From Euphorbia lathyris (Eukaryota; Streptophyta; Magnoliopsida; Malpighiales; Euphorbiaceae): DNA of 64,000 nt. Position numbers and translations under genes: made by a program. Positions 31,407 to 42,194 of this stretch are shown here, piece after piece (the stretch's first letter is position 1; every line of letters starts with the position of its first letter). The stretch covers positions 56,878,395 to 56,942,394 of the forward strand of contig NC_088912.1 in assembly GCF_963576675.1 (NCBI RefSeq), given 5' to 3'. Below the pieces are notes generated by a model that made no database searches, was not told the DNA's origin, and was given only the letters and a program-made list of their open reading frames with translations.

Positions 31407-32852
31407 ATGTCATTCGACTTGGTTTCTGAAAGAGTTTGTTATGTCAACTGCAACTTCTGCAACACTATTCTAGCGGTACACCACTTTTCTCTCTGTTTGT
31501 TATTATTATTATGATCTGAGGTTGGATCCAGGGCATGAAAGTGAATTTGGACATTTCTTTATCTTGAATAAATTTGGAAAAAGGAATCTAGAAAGATGTT
31601 GTATGTGAGATGAGATTAGGGTTTAGGGCGGAAAAAGGAAAAGAGGCATCAAGTAGTGTTGCATATTTCCATGTTTAAGTCTGATTTAAGTAGAAAAAGG
31701 AGTGTCTGTCTTTGTTTCTACAAAGAAATTCGAATCAGAAATGATTTCATAGTCACGTCCCTTTCTTCTTCTCTTCTCAAATGGACAAGATGCTAATTAA
31801 AAATGAGGTGCAGGTTAGTGTACCATGCAGCAATTTATTCACAATAGTGACGGTTAGATGCGGACATTGTGGGAATTTGCTGTCAGTGAATATGGGAGCT
31901 TCACTTCAGATATCTCCTCCTCCTCCTCCTCCTCCTCAACAGGTTTCGTTTATTTGAATCCAAATTAATAGATTGTTTGTTTGCCTCATTCTATCTAATT
32001 AATTAAATCCAATGCAGACTCAACATTCTCCTTTTCAATCTGCTGATACTCCTCAACCACCTACAATGCCTCCAATCCGCCGTACGTAACTCATCCTGCT
32101 TCTCTTTTCTCTAAAAAAACACAAGAAAACTAATGGAGACATTTCTATTTTCATTGTCAAAATATATATATATAAGTAAATAGCAACAATTGATTTTATG
32201 TTTTACCCTCTATATAATGCCTAATGCAATCATATACATAGCCCATTCAAGATGTTGACATCTCATTGCAAATGCAACTGCCCTGCCCTGCCCTAGTATT
32301 GTATAGCCAAACTCAATAATGGAATATCTAACTTTTTTCTATTTCTGAGTTTAAAGTTTATACATGATTTTGTTTTTTATCTTTTTTGTATTATTAAGGA
32401 ACTGATTGTATCTGAATATCACAGCACCGGAGAAAAGGCAACGTGTTCCTTCTGCTTACAACAGGTTTATTAAGTAAGTTGATGTTGAAACTAGTGACAG
32501 ATTTAAAATTTAAAATTGAAAGGGAATTCAACAGCCATTTGTGTTTTTCAGGGAGGAAATTCAAAGGATCAAGGCTAGTAATCCTGACATCACCCACAGG
32601 GAAGCTTTTAGTACAGCTGCAAAAAATGTAAGATCAATTAAGAAATTTTTATCTTAAAAAGTTGTTTTTGGATTTATATATGGACTTTAAGTTTAAATAT
32701 TTTAGATTAATTAATTAAAGCAAGGTTAAAAATAGTTGATGTTTTTGCAGTGGGCACATTTTCCTCACATACAGTTTGGAGGAAAGAAGCATGGGAATGG
32801 AAAAGGAGGAGAGACTGAGAGTAGTGGATGTGGATTCTATGAGATCAATTGA
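31407..32852 (+). CDS. YAB2: YABBY2-like transcription factor (six exons)
   Basis: Exons 31407-31475, 31814-31942, 32018-32081, 32426-32474, 32552-32627 and 32751-32852 all have GT-AG borders and join in frame to a 162-residue protein ending at TGA. A C2C2 zinc finger spans C15-x2-C18 to C39-x2-C42 ([31 protein letters not shown]). A Pro run (residues 58-64) precedes the HMG-like YABBY domain, about residues 88-137 ([32 protein letters not shown]). YABBY proteins are nuclear regulators of abaxial identity and lamina growth in leaves and floral organs. [13 protein letters not shown] and MPPIRPPEKRQR favour YAB2 over YAB5. Length is within the family range. The start is the first ATG in frame and begins as family members do. 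No defect is visible; it is the only apparently functional gene here. Confidence 0.93.
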
Positions 32853-33501
32853 GAGTCTTATTCTAATGATTGTTGCATTTATCTCTTTCTTTTCCCTATT
32901 CCAAACCAGAATAATGCTCAGCTCCTCCCATTAATTAATTAATTATATAATCACAAATCTCTACTTTTCATTTATGCAAACATACTTTCATGGTTTATGT
33001 TTTGAGATTGGAATTGTCAAAATACGCTTAATGAATTAGGCCCAATGCAATGCCAAACATTAAAGCAATAATAGGAAAAAGAAAAGACATAGAAACCCTA
33101 GATTAGATTTACATTCCTTTTTAGGGTTTGCTCAACTTTGCACGTCACTCCCTATCGTACTAGGGTTAAACAACTCCTTAAGCAATGTAATTAACATTAT
33201 CTTCAATTAACAACACCTATGCAACCTTAGCTACTCCCATTCTCATCATCATCATTCAATTGCTGGGTCCTACTTTTTCCAAAACCCAAATATAATCATT
33301 TTTACTTTTTTTTTTTTTTTTTATGCAGTCATTAAATCACTTTTTAGACTCAGTTATTATATATATATATATATGAAAAACACTTAAGGTTTGATTATAT
33401 GATAAGAGATAAGCTTTGTTAAGTTCAATGAAAACGATTCAATTTTAATTCTGTAATTCAAATTTAGTTCAATTTTGAGAAATTTTATAGTGGTATCAGA
33501 T

Positions 33502-33529
33502 AATATATATATATATATATATATATATA
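33502..33529. repeat. (TA)n microsatellite
   Basis: About fourteen TA dinucleotides. Confidence 0.9.
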
Positions 33530-33983
33530 ATTGAGCATGTTCAATTTTAAAAAAATTACACACACCGATATAAAATTGGTCCCAACAGAGCAATCATGTA
33601 TTCGACAGTTAGGTATACATAGATCTGTCCACGGGTCTGGATACCTGCTCAAGCATATCTCTTGAATCGGATTTGGACAAGAAAAATTGATCTTAGCATA
33701 GTCCCATTAAGGCCATTCTATTTTTTAGGCGAGTTTGATATTGATAAAAATAGCACGATTTGGCGTGTCCTATTAATATTAATTAGTAGATTTGTATATT
33801 TATATATTAAGTATTTACTTTTAGGTATAAATTTTATTTTTATAACTAAAAATGATGAATATTTTTGTAGGTGAGCGTATATGAGTTGGGTTTGGAATTT
33901 GAATCTTAAGTTTGAGCAGGGCCGGCCTTAGGCTATGAATTGAGGGACACCCACCCAAAGCTCGTATTAATAAGGGGCCGTAA

Positions 33984-33987
<4 letters not shown>

Positions 33988-34021
<34 letters not shown>
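33988..34021. repeat. (TA)n microsatellite
   Basis: About sixteen TA dinucleotides following TAAAATAT. Confidence 0.9.
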
Positions 34022-34022
<1 letters not shown>

Positions 34023-34099
34023 AACTCACTAAGTTTTTCCTTTTTCATTTTTCAGATTTTCTCTTTTACATTTTTTTACTTTCTTTTTCCTTGGTTTTG

Positions 34100-34453
34100 T
34101 GATAGTGTTAAAATTAATTTGTACAAAGTGAATTTATCTTCCACGTAGAAAATATTGCATTCTTAAACATAATGTTTACGAGTTGGTACAATTTCAAGCC
34201 TAGTTGACGAAAAATGAATTTTTTTTTCATCAGACATAAAATGTGCAATTTCAAACCATATTCAGTGATCAAAATGGCGGAGGTTGGAACGAGGACAGAA
34301 CATAGAATTACATATAAAAAACCTCATTTTCGTCATGTAAGCTTCAAACTATACCAACTAATAAATGTTAAACTTAAGATTACACTATTTTGCGTGTGGA
34401 TGTTAATCGTTCCCCCTAATAACCATATGGCTAAATTTGTACTGTATCCCTTA
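34100..34453. repeat. Inverted-repeat MITE candidate downstream of YABBY
   Basis: AAAATATTGCATTCTTAAAC, then GAGTTGGTACAATTTCAAGC (34148-34202), are matched in inverted orientation by 34325-34392 (GCTTCAAACTATACCAACT, AAGATTACACTATTTT). Arms exceed 70 bp with a short central spacer. The right end seems to be GTACTGTATCCC at 34453; the left end is decayed and no target duplication is clear. No coding capacity. Confidence 0.6.
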
Positions 34454-34760
34454 TAATAAAAAAAAATCATTTAGAACTTATATATAAAAAATAGAATATA
34501 TATATGAAAAAGCTGAAGTTTATCATCCTATCTTGAGTCTCTAAAAGACCAGAAAAAACACTGAATTTAAACCCGTTTAAATTAACAGTGAAGTGGACTA
34601 GCCGTGAACTGAATATTTTTTAGATAAAACCTCCAGCCCGAGTTCGGACATGGAGAGGTCTAGGTGTGAATGCATACCATATTTTGATGTAACAATGCAT
34701 ATTTGTGCAGGTAGCATGAATTTTAGCGTATAGCAAATAAGGATACCGCAATTATATATA

Positions 34761-35121
34761 GGGTAAATTTTAAATAAAATCCATGTGGTTTCATTAATTT
34801 TCAGATAAAAGACTGTCATTTACTCTTTTTTTTTTCAACTTTAGCAAAAATAAGGATGTTAATGTTTAGAAAGAGAAAGTTCTAAAAAAGATGATTTTAG
34901 AAAATCGAAAATGTAGTTCCATAACAAATATGACATTGAACAACTTTAATTCTTGAAAATTTTCATTTTAAGGTCGTTAAAGATGGTTTTAATAGCATTA
35001 ATCTAAAAAGTCCTTGTTTTATTAAAAGTGCGAAACATCAATCCTCATTTTCACAAAAAATAACCATAGTCCTTTATATGAAAATTAGTGAATTCACGAG
35101 GATTCTATTTGAAATTTACCC
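34761..35121. repeat. Mutator-like MITE, copy 1
   Basis: A 361-bp element with inverted ends GGGTAAATTTTAAATAAAAT and (inverted) GGGTAAATTTCAAATAGAAT extending about 50 bp. Flanks TTATATATA (34752-34760) and TTGTATATA (35122-35130) match at 8 of 9. Internal sequence (ACATTGAACAACTTTAATTC, GGTCGTTAAAGATGGTTTTA) is shared with the copy at 42913-43433. No transposase. Confidence 0.85.
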
Positions 35122-35130
35122 TTGTATATA

Positions 35131-35506
35131 TCCAGAGAAAGAAATAATTAGATTGGAAAATAAAAAAGAAAAGAAAGTGGGAATTGTATTGTTTGTCTAT
35201 TAGGATGGGATAAGAGTACAGAATCTGATATGTCAAATCATGCATTGGTAATTTGGAGTTATGTGATTGGTGGGTCATGTCTAAATTACATTATATGTCT
35301 TCATTTGCCTTTCATGTCAAAATATTACTAATCAAATTAGAGGTGGATAAACTATGGTACTAGAATGGCGTAACAAGCCAGTGTTCTAACCGGACTTTTC
35401 TCTACCTAGGGATAAAAGGGCGAACGTAATAAGAAAATGGCAGGAGATTGAGAAGCACTGGACTGAAACTTCTAATTGGTATCTTGGAGGTGTGGATAGG
35501 GTGGTC
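35131..35506. other. Noncoding stretch before LINE fragment
   Basis: No intact gene. The last part (about 35340-35506) is probably a more degraded upstream portion of the LINE that becomes recognisable at 35507. Confidence 0.4.
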
Positions 35507-36010
35507 TAAGCCTCAACCTGGTTTTTGAAAACTAAACTCGGACGGCTCGAGGAAGACTGACTCGGGGCTATCGCGGCTGGGGGAGTTATTCGAGATGGAG
35601 ATGGGAGCTGGTGCAACGGTTTTCTGCGTAATATAGGAAAAGGCAGCTCGTTTGAGGCGGAACTTTGGGAAATTCTATCGGGCCTGAGACTGGCCATTGA
35701 TATGAAGTTCAGGAAATTAATAGTTGAGTCTGATTGTTTGGAGGCTGTGAACATGATCAAGAATGAATGCTTGATATACCATCCTTCGCTAATCTTGATT
35801 CGGAATATTCAACAGCACCTAACCGAGTTTGAGGCGATACAGATTCGACACATACACCGCTAAGGTAACAAAAATACAGACTGTTTGGTGGAGATCGCTC
35901 ACGGTTCGCCGTTGGGGTTGAACACGCTTACTCAAGCCCCATTGAAGTTCAGAACCTGCTGCATCAGGATTATTTGGGAACTAGGTTCCCTTAGAGTGTT
36001 AGCTACTTAG
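35507..36010 (+). pseudogene. LINE 3' fragment: RNase H-like domain
   Basis: The frame reads GVIRDGDGSWCNGFLRN, GKGSSFEAELWEILSGLRL, FRKLIVESDCLEAVNMI, then EAIQIRHIHR and a stop where the domain continues (NTDCLVEIAHGSP). This matches the C-terminal RNase H domain of plant LINEs and is homologous in layout to 13775-14278. It is followed by a T-rich tail, including a run of about 22 T at 36050-36071. Stops near 35567 and 35862 show it is dead. No target duplication was identified. Confidence 0.75.
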
Positions 36011-36159
36011 TGTAATCTGTTGTTGTGCTGTTCTTTTTTCTTTTGTTTCTTTTTTTTTTTTTTTTTTTTTTGCTGCTGTTTTCGTTTTGTTTTTATGTTA
36101 AATATAAACAAACAAAGGAAATAAAAACTAATATTTTCTGTTGTCTATAAGTCGTTTGT

Positions 36160-36435
36160 TGTTATGAATAAATTAATGGATGTCCATAAGCATAACCATT
36201 GTAACTCCTTATTCCTTAATGTTGTAACTCTTCATTCATTAAGGTTGTAACTTTGTATTCCTTAATGTTTGTAACTACATAATTTATGTTCTTATGTAAC
36301 CTATATATTCATAAGCCTATAAATATAGGTTTCTTTGATGTAATACAATACAAGTAAAAGGACAAGTGAAATACAAGCTTACACTCTCTCCATTGTTCTT
36401 ATTCTATTGCATGTTATCTTCCTTGTTTCATAACA
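36160..36435 (+). repeat. 5' LTR of Bianca-like Copia
   Basis: 276 bp from TGTTATGAATAAATTAATGG to TTTCATAACA. TATAAATA at 36318-36325 is the likely promoter. Repeated GTAACTC/T..ATTCCTTAATG motifs lie upstream of it. Confidence 0.92.
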
Positions 36436-36449
36436 CGTTATCAGCACGG
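36436..36449 (+). other. Putative primer-binding site
   Basis: CGTTATCAGCACGG directly follows the LTR end. This differs from the usual TGGTATCAGAGC, and such elements may prime from an internal tRNA segment. The tRNA is not assigned here. Confidence 0.5.
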
Positions 36450-37083
36450 AACCCTAGCCGCTTGAGCAAGCTTTTGCGATTCTGGTAGAAAAATTCTCAA
36501 CGATATTTTTCATCACCGAGGTTAGTAAAAAAAACCTATCTTGATTATCCTATGATATCTTAATTATGAAACTGCGAAATCGTTGAATAATTAAAGTTTA
36601 TGAAATTTTTCAATCTTGATATATGGTTTTGATATATATTCTGTTAAACCTTTATCACAAAATTCATGATAATAAAAATATATATGTATATGTTTGTATC
36701 ATAATATAAAACATCGAATTGCAGTAGCTGATTCTATTTTTAAAATTAACTGTTCATCTATTGATGGCAAAATATTATAATTCCTTACTTAAGTTTTAGC
36801 CATCATCAATGTATGAATAAAATCTATTTTTGTGAAACCCAAAACATAGTTTAACCTATTTTGGCTCTACTGGATAAATCAGTTGATATTAAGTATGATG
36901 TATGTTGCTATAGATATTAAGCATGATATTAGTTGGAATATGTGAATCTAATTTACAGCATTATCAAATCATATCAGAATGATTAAGTGATATTAGGTTG
37001 TTCTAAATCTAGTATAAAATATAAACTTGACATGGTTATGTTCATTGGCAAAGTCCTAATTGGTAATTTTTCTCTATAGTGTT

Positions 37084-38079
37084 ATGTCGAATCTCACAAA
37101 ACTTGAATTTGACACCCTTGATATTACTGGAGACAACTATTTGTCTTGGGTGTTAGATGCTGAAATTCACTTAGATGCAAAAGAACTTGGTGATACAATC
37201 AAAGAAGGCAATGTAGCAACAAGTCAAAATAAGGCAAAGGCCATGATATTTCTTCGCCATCACCTCCATACGGATCCTAAAATTGAGTATCTGACTGTGA
37301 AAGACCCACAAGTCCTTTGGAACAATCTAAAGGATAGGTATAACCACCAGAAAAATGTGATATTACCTAAAGCTCGTCATGAATGGTCTAATTTAAGACT
37401 ACAAGACTTTAAGTCAGTAAGTGAATACAACTCAGCCATGTTCAGAATTACTTCACAATTGTTATTATGTGGAGATAAAATCACTGATGCAGAAATGTTA
37501 GAGAGAACATATTCTACCTTTCATGCAAATAATGTTGTCATGCAGACACAATATCGTGAAAAGGGATTTAAGAAATATTCTGAACTTATATCTTGTCTCC
37601 TTGTGGCTGAACAAAATAACAAGCTATTAATGAAAAATCATGCATTACGTCCAACTGGTTCTGCTCCATTCCCTGAAGCGAATGTGACATCCTATAATAT
37701 GAAAGGAAAAGATCATACTAATCATAGTAGTCGAGGATGTGGTCGTGGACGTGGACGTGGATATGGTCGAGGACGAGGCCGAGGTGGTTATTTCAAGAAC
37801 TCACAATCCCACCTGAAATGGGCTAATAAAAATGGTCACAAACAAGGCAAAGATAACAATGAGGGAGTGACCAATACATGTTATCACTGTGGAGGACAAG
37901 GTCATTGGTTTCGCACATGTCGTACACCAAAGCATCTTGTTGATCTTTATCAACAAGCATTGAAGCAAAACAACAAGAAAGAAACAAATCTTGTGTATGA
38001 AGATGGCGAAGATGACTTTGATTGTAGCAATACAACCCTGAAGGTTGATGATTTCATTCCCCCCAAGGATATAAATTAG
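37084..38079 (+). CDS. Copia gag, intact (331 residues)
   Basis: Starting at the second ATG of the frame (MSNLTKLEFDTLDITGDNYL), which fits other gag proteins better than the upstream Met at 37060, the ORF stays open to 38079. Residues 1-190 are capsid-like (DPQVLWNNLKDRYNHQKNVI, LQDFKSVSEYNSAMFRI). About residues 215-240 form an Arg-Gly-rich tract (GRGRGRGYGRGRGRGG). A single CCHC knuckle CYHCGGQGHWFRTC follows near residue 275. Gag packages element RNA in cytoplasmic particles. Unlike pol downstream it has no stop or frameshift, so it could still be translated and act on related elements; expression is unknown. Confidence 0.88.
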   Translation: MSNLTKLEFDTLDITGDNYLSWVLDAEIHLDAKELGDTIKEGNVATSQNKAKAMIFLRHHLHTDPKIEYLTVKDPQVLWNNLKDRYNHQKNVILPKARHEWSNLRLQDFKSVSEYNSAMFRITSQLLLCGDKITDAEMLERTYSTFHANNVVMQTQYREKGFKKYSELISCLLVAEQNNKLLMKNHALRPTGSAPFPEANVTSYNMKGKDHTNHSSRGCGRGRGRGYGRGRGRGGYFKNSQSHLKWANKNGHKQGKDNNEGVTNTCYHCGGQGHWFRTCRTPKHLVDLYQQALKQNNKKETNLVYEDGEDDFDCSNTTLKVDDFIPPKDIN

Positions 38080-38282
38080 ACATAGCAGTAGTAGATTATT
38101 TATTTTGGATGTTTAAAGGTTACACTAGGATCTCTTTATTCTTATAACTTTATGGATTTGTGTTAAACTATGAGTTTATGATTTTATGAATTTTGCTATT
38201 ATGAATGCATGAGATATGATTGAACTTGACTTATTCAAATTAATTGTCTGTATGTGACTATTATTTTATTTATTTGAAGAAC

Positions 38283-38816
38283 ATGGATAGTGAAGTTTTA
38301 TGTCTAGCAGACAGTGCAACTACTCATACCATACTGAGAAGCAGGAAATATTTCTCTCATTTGACAATGAAAGAAACTTATGTTAATACTATATCGGGCA
38401 GTACAAAGATTATTGAAGGCTCCGAAAGAGCTAATATATTATTGCCTATAGGAACGAAATTTGACATTATGGATGCGTTGTACTCTTCCAAGTCTCAAAG
38501 AAATTTATTGAGTTTTAAAGATATTCGTCAGAATGGATATCATATTGAGACAAGAAGTGAAGGAAATGTATACCCTCAAATCACAAGTATGACTCAAGGC
38601 ACTAAACATATCGTTGAGAAATTACATGGATTCTCCACCGGATTGTACTGTACTAAAATTAGTACAATTGAATCATATGCTATAGTAAACCAGAAGTTTA
38701 CTGATAATGTTACTGTTTGGCATGACCGGTTAGGCCATCCAGGTTCAATAATGATGCGAAAAAATAATCAAAAATTCATGTGGACATTCATTAAAGAACC
38801 AACAGATTCTTCCTAA
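38283..38816 (+). pseudogene. Copia protease and integrase zinc finger
   Basis: After a ~200-bp break from gag, MDSEVLCLADSATTHTILRS contains the protease site as D-S-A in place of D-S-G. VTVWHDRLGHPGSIMM is the N-terminal integrase finger. The frame then goes wrong at 38760-38816. Protease would cut Gag-Pol; Gly to Ala next to the catalytic Asp leaves its activity uncertain. Confidence 0.75.
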
Positions 38817-39793
38817 TGATTTTACATGTGTTGCTTGCTCACAAGGAAAATTAATAAATAGGCATTCACCAGCCAAAGTTATACATGAATCTATCAATTT
38901 TCTGGAACGCATACAAGGAGATATTTGTGGGCTAATTCACCCACCGTGTGGATCATTTAGATATTTTATGGTTTTAATCGATGCATCGACTAGATGGTCA
39001 CACGTCTCCCTATTATCAACTCGCAACCTGGCGTTTGCGAGATTACTTGCTCAATTGATTAGATTAAGAGCACATTTTCCAGATTTTCCTTTGAAGGCAA
39101 TTCGCCTTGATAATGCTGGTGAATTTACTTCACAAGATTTTAATGATTATTGCATGTCCATTGGGATAACTGTTGAACATCCTGTAGCTCATGTTCATAC
39201 ACAAAATGGCCTAGCTGAATCGTTAATTAAACGTTTACAATTGATTGCTAGACCATTACTTATGAAGTCCAAACTCCCAATATCAGCCTGGGGACATGCT
39301 ATATTACATGTAGCAGCATTAATTCTCCCCATCACAATTGGTTCTTAGTCAAGAATCAAATATTTCTCATTGGAAAGTTTTTGGATGTGCGGTATATGTT
39401 CCAATTGCTCCACCACAACGCACTAAGATGGGTCCTCAAAGGAGGATGGGAATATATGTTGGATTTGAATCCTCATCAATTATTAAGTATCTTGAGCCAG
39501 CTACTGGAAATTTATTTAAGGCTCGATTTGCTGACTGTCATTTTAATGAGTCAATTTTTCCAACAGTAGGGGGAGAAAAGAAACAGCTGGAAAAGAAAAT
39601 TAGTTGGAATGAATTATCTCTGTCTCATTTTGATCCTCGTACTAAAGAATGTGAAATAGAAGTTCAAAAGATAATTCATTTACAAAACTTAGCGAATCAA
39701 TTGCCAGACGCATTTTCTGACCCAAAGAGAGTGACCAAGTCACATATTCCAGCTGTTAATGCTCCAAATATAATTGATGTCCCTGAAGGATAA
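38817..39793 (+). pseudogene. Copia integrase core and C-terminal region
   Basis: Zinc finger Cys region (CVACSQGKL) and IQGDICGLIHPPCGS lie at 38830-38950. Core MVLIDASTRWSHVSLLSTRN and IRLDNAGEFTSQDFNDY keep Asp residues. VHTQNGLAESLIKRLQLIAR keeps the Glu. A stop at 39346-39348 interrupts it; SHWKVFGCAVYVPIAPPQR continues in another frame to 39793. The DDE triad is present but the reading frame is broken twice. Confidence 0.78.
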
Positions 39794-39823
39794 CATCAGA
39801 CTGCTAATGAGTCTCACAGATGC

Positions 39824-40590
39824 ATGAAGCGTGGTAGACCAATTGGTTCCAAAGATAAGAATCCTCAGAAAATAAAAGGAACAGAATTTGGCAATGACTT
39901 TTCCGAGGAACCAAATAGAAATGAAGGATCTCCTGAAGAGACCATACACATGACAAAGAATGAAATTCAGGTACCTGAGAATGAAGAGATCTCAATCAAT
40001 AATGTCATGTCTGGAATAAAATGGAACCGAAATAAAATCGACGTCGATGAAATTTTTGCATGCAATGTAGCAGTTGATGTTATGGATAAAGATGAGGATC
40101 ATGAACCAAAATCCATTGAAGAGTGTACACAAAGTAATAATTGGCCAAAATGGAAAGAAGAAATTGAGACAGAATTGAAATCTCTTGCAAAGAGAGAAGT
40201 ATTTGGACCAGTAGTCCGTACACCTAAGGGTGTAAAACCAGTGGGACATAAATGGGTTTTGTGAGAAAAAGTAATGAAATTGGTGAAATTGTGGGATATA
40301 AAGCACATTTAGTTGCATAAGGATTCTCAGAAAGACCTGGAATTGATTATGAAGAAACCTATTCTCCTGTGGCGGATGCAACTACTTTTCGGTTTCTCAT
40401 AAGTCTAGCAATAAGAGAAGGACTTGATTTACATTTGATGGATGTAGTCACTGCCTACTTATATGGGCCACTGGATAATGACATTTATATGAAAGTCCCA
40501 GAAGGATTTAAATTTCCAGAAGAAACAAAATCTAGTTCTCGAGAACATTACTGCATAAAGTTAAATAAATCTCTTTATGGACTGAAATAA
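39824..40590 (+). pseudogene. Copia reverse transcriptase, N-terminal half
   Basis: MKRGRPIGSKDKNPQKIKG leads to WPKWKEEIETELKSLAKREV and KGVKPVGHKWVL, then a stop at 40262-40264, and FSERPGIDYEETYSPVADAT with a stop (40318-40320). It continues LHLMDVVTAYLYGPLDNDIY and ends at NKSLYGLK plus stop. The palm with the YVDD motif is missing because of a deletion at about 40590-40610, so this RT cannot work. Confidence 0.8.
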
Positions 40591-40740
40591 TATGCGCGCG
40601 TGTGATATAATCCTATTTGTGAATATTATTGGAACTCCTGAAGAGATTCCAAAAGTAGTGGATTATTTGAAAAAGGAATTTAAGATGAAAGATCTTGGAA
40701 AGACAAAATTTTATCTTGACTTACAAATTGATCATAGTTA
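40591..40740 (+). pseudogene. Copia reverse transcriptase, remnant after deletion
   Basis: GTPEEIPKVVDYLKKEFKMK and DLGKTKFYLDLQIDHS directly follow the deletion. The catalytic YVDD segment is absent. Confidence 0.72.
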
Positions 40741-41040
40741 ATTATGTATATAGTTCCTTGTTTGCTTGTTTACATGTTAATTGCAATTGAATTTTATGCT
40801 TGTAATGAACGTAAGTGGTTAGTTATATGTATGGTTTTATTGTTTATATGCTCACTCTTATCTGATTGCTAAACTTGTAATTGTCATGTTTGGTTGGTTG
40901 ATGTATCAAGCTTGTGGTAATAAATAACTAAGTGCTATTAGTATTTATTGTTATTAATGATAATTGAGATTGAAATGTGATTGATGGTTGGTATGTAATT
41001 ATTTGGTTATTAATTCTATTTAAGTGAATTAATTATTTAT
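40741..41040. other. Foreign AT-rich segment inside pol
   Basis: About 300 bp of AT-rich noncoding sequence, with no pol homology, sits between the RT remnant (ending LQIDHS) and the connection domain (from 41042). It replaces roughly the 35 residues expected here. No inverted ends or target duplication were found. Confidence 0.55.
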
Positions 41041-41041
41041 A

Positions 41042-41727
41042 ATGGTTGTTCGATCACTTGGTGAAACTAAAGATCTTTTTCGACCTCGAACAGATAAGGA
41101 AGAGATTCTTGGTCCTGAAGTACCATATCTCAGTGCAATAGGTGCACTAATGTATCTTACTAACAATACGAGGCTAGATATTGCTTTTTCTGTCAATTTG
41201 TTATCCAGATATAGCTTTGTATCTACACGAAGGCATTGGAATGGAATTAAGCATATATTATGTTATCTTCAAGGAACTATTGATTCAGGATATTTATTCA
41301 CATATGGAAGTACAACTATATCTTGGCGCTCTACGAAGCAAACTATTACAGTTACTTCCTCAAATCATGTTGAGTTAATTGCTATTCATGAAGCAAGCCA
41401 AGAATGTGTTTGGCTAAAGATCATTACCCAAAGCATATACGAGAATCATATGGTAGATCATCAGATAAAGGATCACCGACTATAATATATGAAGATAATG
41501 CAGCTTGCATTGCTCAACTGAAGGAAGGCTACATTAAAGGAGACAGAATAAAACATATTTCACCAAGATTTCTCTTTACCCATGATCTTCAAAAGAATGG
41601 TGAAATCAGTATTCATCAAATTCGATCAAGTGACAATCTGGCAGATTTGTTCACAAAGGCATTACCTTCTACAACTTTTAAGAAGTTGGTTTACGGTATT
41701 GGAATGCACCGTCTCAGAGATCTTTAG
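41042..41727 (+). pseudogene. Copia connection and RNase H (deleted and frameshifted)
   Basis: VVRSLGETKDLFRPR, then GPEVPYLSAIGALMYLTNNT, is the RT-RNase H connection. At about 41295 sequence jumps to TTISWRSTKQTITVTSSNHV, so the first part of RNase H is deleted. ECVWLKIITQS, then (in another frame) IIYEDNAACIAQLKEGYIKG and DNLADLFTKALPSTTFKKL complete the C-terminus. The polypurine tract follows at 41851. Confidence 0.78.
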
Positions 41728-41850
41728 TAATACTGCAAATAGGGGGAGTAATCACTGTACTCTTTTTCCCTTAACCAATGGTTTTGTCTCACTGGGTTTT
41801 ACTTGGTAAGGTTTTTAATGAGGCAGTGCCCTATTCGCATGGATGGACAT

Positions 41851-41861
41851 CCAAGGGGGAG
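41851..41861 (+). other. Polypurine tract
   Basis: CCAAGGGGGAG immediately precedes the 3' LTR. Confidence 0.85.
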
Positions 41862-42137
41862 TGTTATGAATAAATTAATGGATGTCCATAATTATAACCA
41901 TTGTAACTCCTCATTCCTTAATATTGTAACTCTTCATTCATTAAGGTTGTAACTCTGTATTCCTTAATGTTTGTAACTACATAATTTATGTTCTTATGTA
42001 ACCTATATATTCATAAGCCTATAAATATAGGTTTCTTTAATGTAATACAATACAAGTAAAAGGACAAGTGAAATACAAGTTTACACTCTCTCCATTGTTC
42101 TTATTCTATTGCATGTTATCTTCCTTGTTTCATAACA
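41862..42137 (+). repeat. 3' LTR of Bianca-like Copia
   Basis: 276 bp, the same length as the 5' LTR with about seven base differences, mostly transitions, ending TTTCATAACA. Confidence 0.92.
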
Positions 42138-42194
42138 TTTATCAATTATTTAATGTTAAAATCTTTTTTCATGTATAAAAGCAATCAATAGTTT

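Larger units (their letters stand above)
32853..34099. other. YABBY 3' flank, AT-rich with microsatellites
   Basis: No gene seen. The YABBY 3' untranslated region lies at the start. AT microsatellites occur at about 33357-33374, 33502-33529 and 33988-34021. CAGGGCCGGCCTTAGG at 33917 looks like one end of a hAT-type MITE, but no matching right end was found. Confidence 0.6.
36160..42137 (+). mobile_element. Copia element with intact gag and deleted pol (Bianca-like?)
   Basis: Two 276-bp LTRs (36160-36435, 41862-42137) differ at about 7 sites (~97.5 percent identity), so this is a comparatively young insertion. Flanks TTTGT and TTTAT match at 4 of 5. gag is open, while pol has frameshifts and several deletions. 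The CGTTATCAGCACGG sequence after the 5' LTR and the gag start SNLTKLEFDTLDITGDNYLS suggest the Bianca group, from memory and not verified. Confidence 0.9.

Noticed and set aside
31228..31473. An 81-residue frame overlapping the YABBY start.
   Set aside because: It reads the leader and exon 1 in another frame; the spliced YABBY frame is clearly the real one.
33917..33960. CAGGGCCGGCCTTAGG as a hAT-type MITE end.
   Set aside because: No inverted partner or 8-bp duplication was found nearby; left as a note only.
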